Source: JANNGZ01 sp031404155
GTDB lineage: Bacteria > Pseudomonadota > Gammaproteobacteria > Burkholderiales > Burkholderiaceae_C
DNA: 9,788 bases
NCBI GenBank assembly: GCA_031404155.1
Contig: JANNGZ010000041.1
Coordinates: 1-9,788, forward strand
Direction of reading: 5' to 3'
A program made the position numbers and the translations under genes. Each line of letters opens with the position of its first letter. Within the stretch, counting starts at the first letter, position 1. Below the pieces are notes generated by a model. It saw only the letters and a program-made list of their open reading frames with translations. It had not been told where the DNA came from and did not search any database. Positions 8,460 through 9,788 of the stretch are shown one piece after another.

Positions 8460-9614
8460 TCAGGGCGCCGGCAGCCAGTAGCTGCGGTCGCTGGCCGCGT
8501 CGTAGTGAAACGGGTTGTCCTCGTCGTCGCGCCAGAAGCGCCAGCGGGTGGTCAGCCCATGGCGCCAGGCCCGCAGATGCGCCAGCGTCGCGCCCACATC
8601 AGGGCTCCATCGCGTGTCGCGCATGTAGCGCCAGTAGGTGTGAATGAACGAGCCCTGCAAGTGTGCGCGGCACTCCGCCAGCGTGAGCGCGCGGTTCGTG
8701 GCCTGGTAGTCCGACACCTGCTGCCAGGCCAGCCCTTGCAGCAGCCGCGCCAGCGTCGCGTCGATTTCCGCGGGCACCCAGGCGCCGACGGGCGAGCGCG
8801 CGAAGACCGAGGCGTAGCTCACCAGCGCCATGTAGTAGGTGCCCAGGCGGGTCAGGTGCACGTCGTCGGTGAAGAGCCGGTTCAGCGTCTCGCGCACGCT
8901 GGCACCACTCAGGCCCGGCACGCCGGGCCCTTGCGTGGCACGTTCCACCAGGCCGGCCATGGCCAGGCCCGCGGGCAGCGAGACGATGCGGTCCGCCCGC
9001 CCCTCGGCGGCCAGGGACAGGTTGATGCGGGTGGCCACACATTGCCACACCGGCGACGCCGCGCGCTCGTAGGCGATCCAGCGCCGCGGGTCGTCCTTGT
9101 TGTCGATGCCGAGCCAGGGTTCGTAGAAGTAGGTGCGGCCGGCCGGGTTGGCTTCGATGAAGCGCTCGTGGTAGTGGCGCATGTAGCGCACCGTGTGGTT
9201 CCACTGCAGCGTGCCGAGCAAGTCATGCGACTCGGTGATCAGCAGCAGCCCGTAGCGGCCACCGCTCACGGTGCGGGGCTGGCGCAACTCGGCCAGCACA
9301 TCCATGTTCATGCCCTCGCGGTTGGCGCCTTCGTGAAAACCGCGCCAACCCTCTTCGTTGTCGCCTGCCGCACTGCCGCGCACCCTTTCGCGTATCGACG
9401 AGCCGGGCTTGTACTGGCGGTTCCACTGCAAGGGCGTGCCCAGGCTGCTCGATATCGCTGCCAGGTCGTAGGGCAGAGGCTGGTCGGTGAGGCTGTGGCC
9501 CGAGACGAAGAGGCGTTCGCCGCTTGGGCGTGGGGGCTGCGCTTGCGCGCCGGCCGAAGGCGCAGTCAACATGGTGATCAGGGCGGTGAGGACAGCGTGC
9601 AGAGCAGGGCGCAT
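8460..9614 (-). CDS. Exported protein resembling an SGNH/GDSL hydrolase
   Basis: A 384-residue protein with a probable signal peptide (1-25, cut after AQA). Two blocks of the SGNH hydrolase fold can be read. LFVSGHSLTD at 35-44 would hold the nucleophile S41 (GHSLTD in place of the classic GDSL). FTDDVHLTRLGTYYMAL at 248-264 would hold the D250-x-x-H253 dyad. G71 in YKPGSS may be the block II glycine. The block III Asn (GxND) is not evident; LLITESHDLL at 124-133 occupies a similar place. Catalysis is therefore likely but not certain, and I do not recognise the exact subfamily. The last 80 or so residues are rich in Trp, Arg and His (WRYMRDTRW, RWRFWRDDEDNPFHY) and have no family I can name. 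The gene lies 203 bp upstream of the subtilase on the same strand. SGNH enzymes act on esters, including acetyl groups of polysaccharides; the substrate here is unknown. Confidence 0.8.
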   Translation of the reverse strand: MRPALHAVLTALITMLTAPSAGAQAQPPRPSGERLFVSGHSLTDQPLPYDLAAISSSLGTPLQWNRQYKPGSSIRERVRGSAAGDNEEGWRGFHEGANREGMNMDVLAELRQPRTVSGGRYGLLLITESHDLLGTLQWNHTVRYMRHYHERFIEANPAGRTYFYEPWLGIDNKDDPRRWIAYERAASPVWQCVATRINLSLAAEGRADRIVSLPAGLAMAGLVERATQGPGVPGLSGASVRETLNRLFTDDVHLTRLGTYYMALVSYASVFARSPVGAWVPAEIDATLARLLQGLAWQQVSDYQATNRALTLAECRAHLQGSFIHTYWRYMRDTRWSPDVGATLAHLRAWRHGLTTRWRFWRDDEDNPFHYDAASDRSYWLPAP

Positions 9615-9626
9615 GGTTCCGTGGCG

Positions 9627-9646
9627 TCGGCGACGAATGTCGCCGA
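9627..9646 (-). promoter_or_regulatory. Perfect hairpin just upstream of the SGNH-like start
   Basis: TCGGCGAC-GAAT-GTCGCCGA forms an eight-pair stem whose near edge is 12 bases before the start codon at 9614. In the mRNA it would border the weak Shine-Dalgarno sequence (GGA). It could equally be an operator on DNA. Confidence 0.35.
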
Positions 9647-9745
9647 GGGGGATGCCGATGAAGGGCGCGATTCTGGCAGCAGCCTCGGACCCGATCTGTG
9701 CGCTACACGTCGAACCGGCCGCCGCACCGGTCAGCGTGCAGACCC

Positions 9746-9751
9746 TAAACT
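9746..9751 (+). promoter_or_regulatory. Putative -10 box before the last gene
   Basis: TAAACT is followed by CCGCGCCT and lies 28 bases before the ATG at 9780. The wording matches the putative secA promoter at 1644 (TAAACTTCGCGCCT). No convincing -35 box is seen. Confidence 0.4.
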
Positions 9752-9779
9752 CCGCGCCTCACTTCGAGCTGCCCACGCC

Positions 9780-9788
9780 ATGCCCGTC
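9780..9788 (+). CDS. Start of a gene cut by the window edge, probably argJ
   Basis: Only ATG-CCC-GTC (Met-Pro-Val) is present. The call rests on context. A promoter-like TAAACT box lies 28 bases upstream. ArgJ (ornithine acetyltransferase of arginine synthesis) commonly follows secA in Pseudomonas and Burkholderiales. ArgJ of this group often begins Met-Pro-Val or Met-Ala-Val. There is no clear Shine-Dalgarno site. A competing frame opens at ATG 9658 behind GAGGGGG and also stays open to the edge, so the start and identity remain inference. Confidence 0.4.

Noticed and set aside
9658..9788. Plus-strand frame from ATG 9658, open to the window edge
   Set aside because: It has a good GAGGGGG six bases before the ATG, but it would run through the promoter-like TAAACT box and overlap the likely argJ start in another frame, and the translation shows no family signature. 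It cannot be excluded without further sequence.

Overview
The window is a high-GC stretch of ordinary bacterial chromosome, with coding bias strong enough to leave long empty ORFs on antisense strands. It most likely comes from a betaproteobacterium of the order Burkholderiales (Comamonadaceae/Rubrivivax-Leptothrix type). The grounds are the SecA N-terminus, TAAACT-type promoter boxes followed by GC-rich discriminators, the intergenic hairpin repeats, and gene order. This placement is inference from recognition, not from a search.

Left part (1-4641), conserved core. A tRNA-Thr(TGT) gene is followed by a short DUF721/DciA-type gene on the minus strand. Divergent from it, only 16 bp away, is a membrane-anchored M23 peptidase, and then comes the full-length preprotein translocase ATPase gene secA. 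DUF721 - M23 - secA - argJ, next to lpxC and the division cluster, is an order known from Pseudomonas and many Burkholderiales. No SecM-like secretion monitor is visible. The 251-bp gap before secA instead holds a putative promoter, a 14-bp direct repeat, a 37-codon leader ORF and a hairpin.

Middle (4642-4913). The spacer after secA has no gene but is packed with stem-loops. These are a terminator-like hairpin, a GC-rich hairpin, and a REP/BIME-like block in which two hairpins share the same bulged-A design around a compact GACGAC-TAC-GTCGTC hairpin.

Right part (4914-9788), accessory block. A RimJ/RimL-type GNAT acetyltransferase on the plus strand converges on a secreted subtilisin-family protease on the minus strand, with a textbook bidirectional terminator between them. 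Upstream of the protease, on the same strand, is a second exported protein that resembles an SGNH hydrolase. The window ends on ATG-CCC-GTC, probably the first three codons of argJ. If so, about 5.1 kb (GNAT, subtilase, SGNH-like) separates secA from its usual neighbour argJ. I see no transposase, integrase, CRISPR array, or convincing new multi-gene defence or metabolic system. The points most worth a second look are the secA leader, the paired bulged hairpins and the unfamiliar SGNH-like protein.
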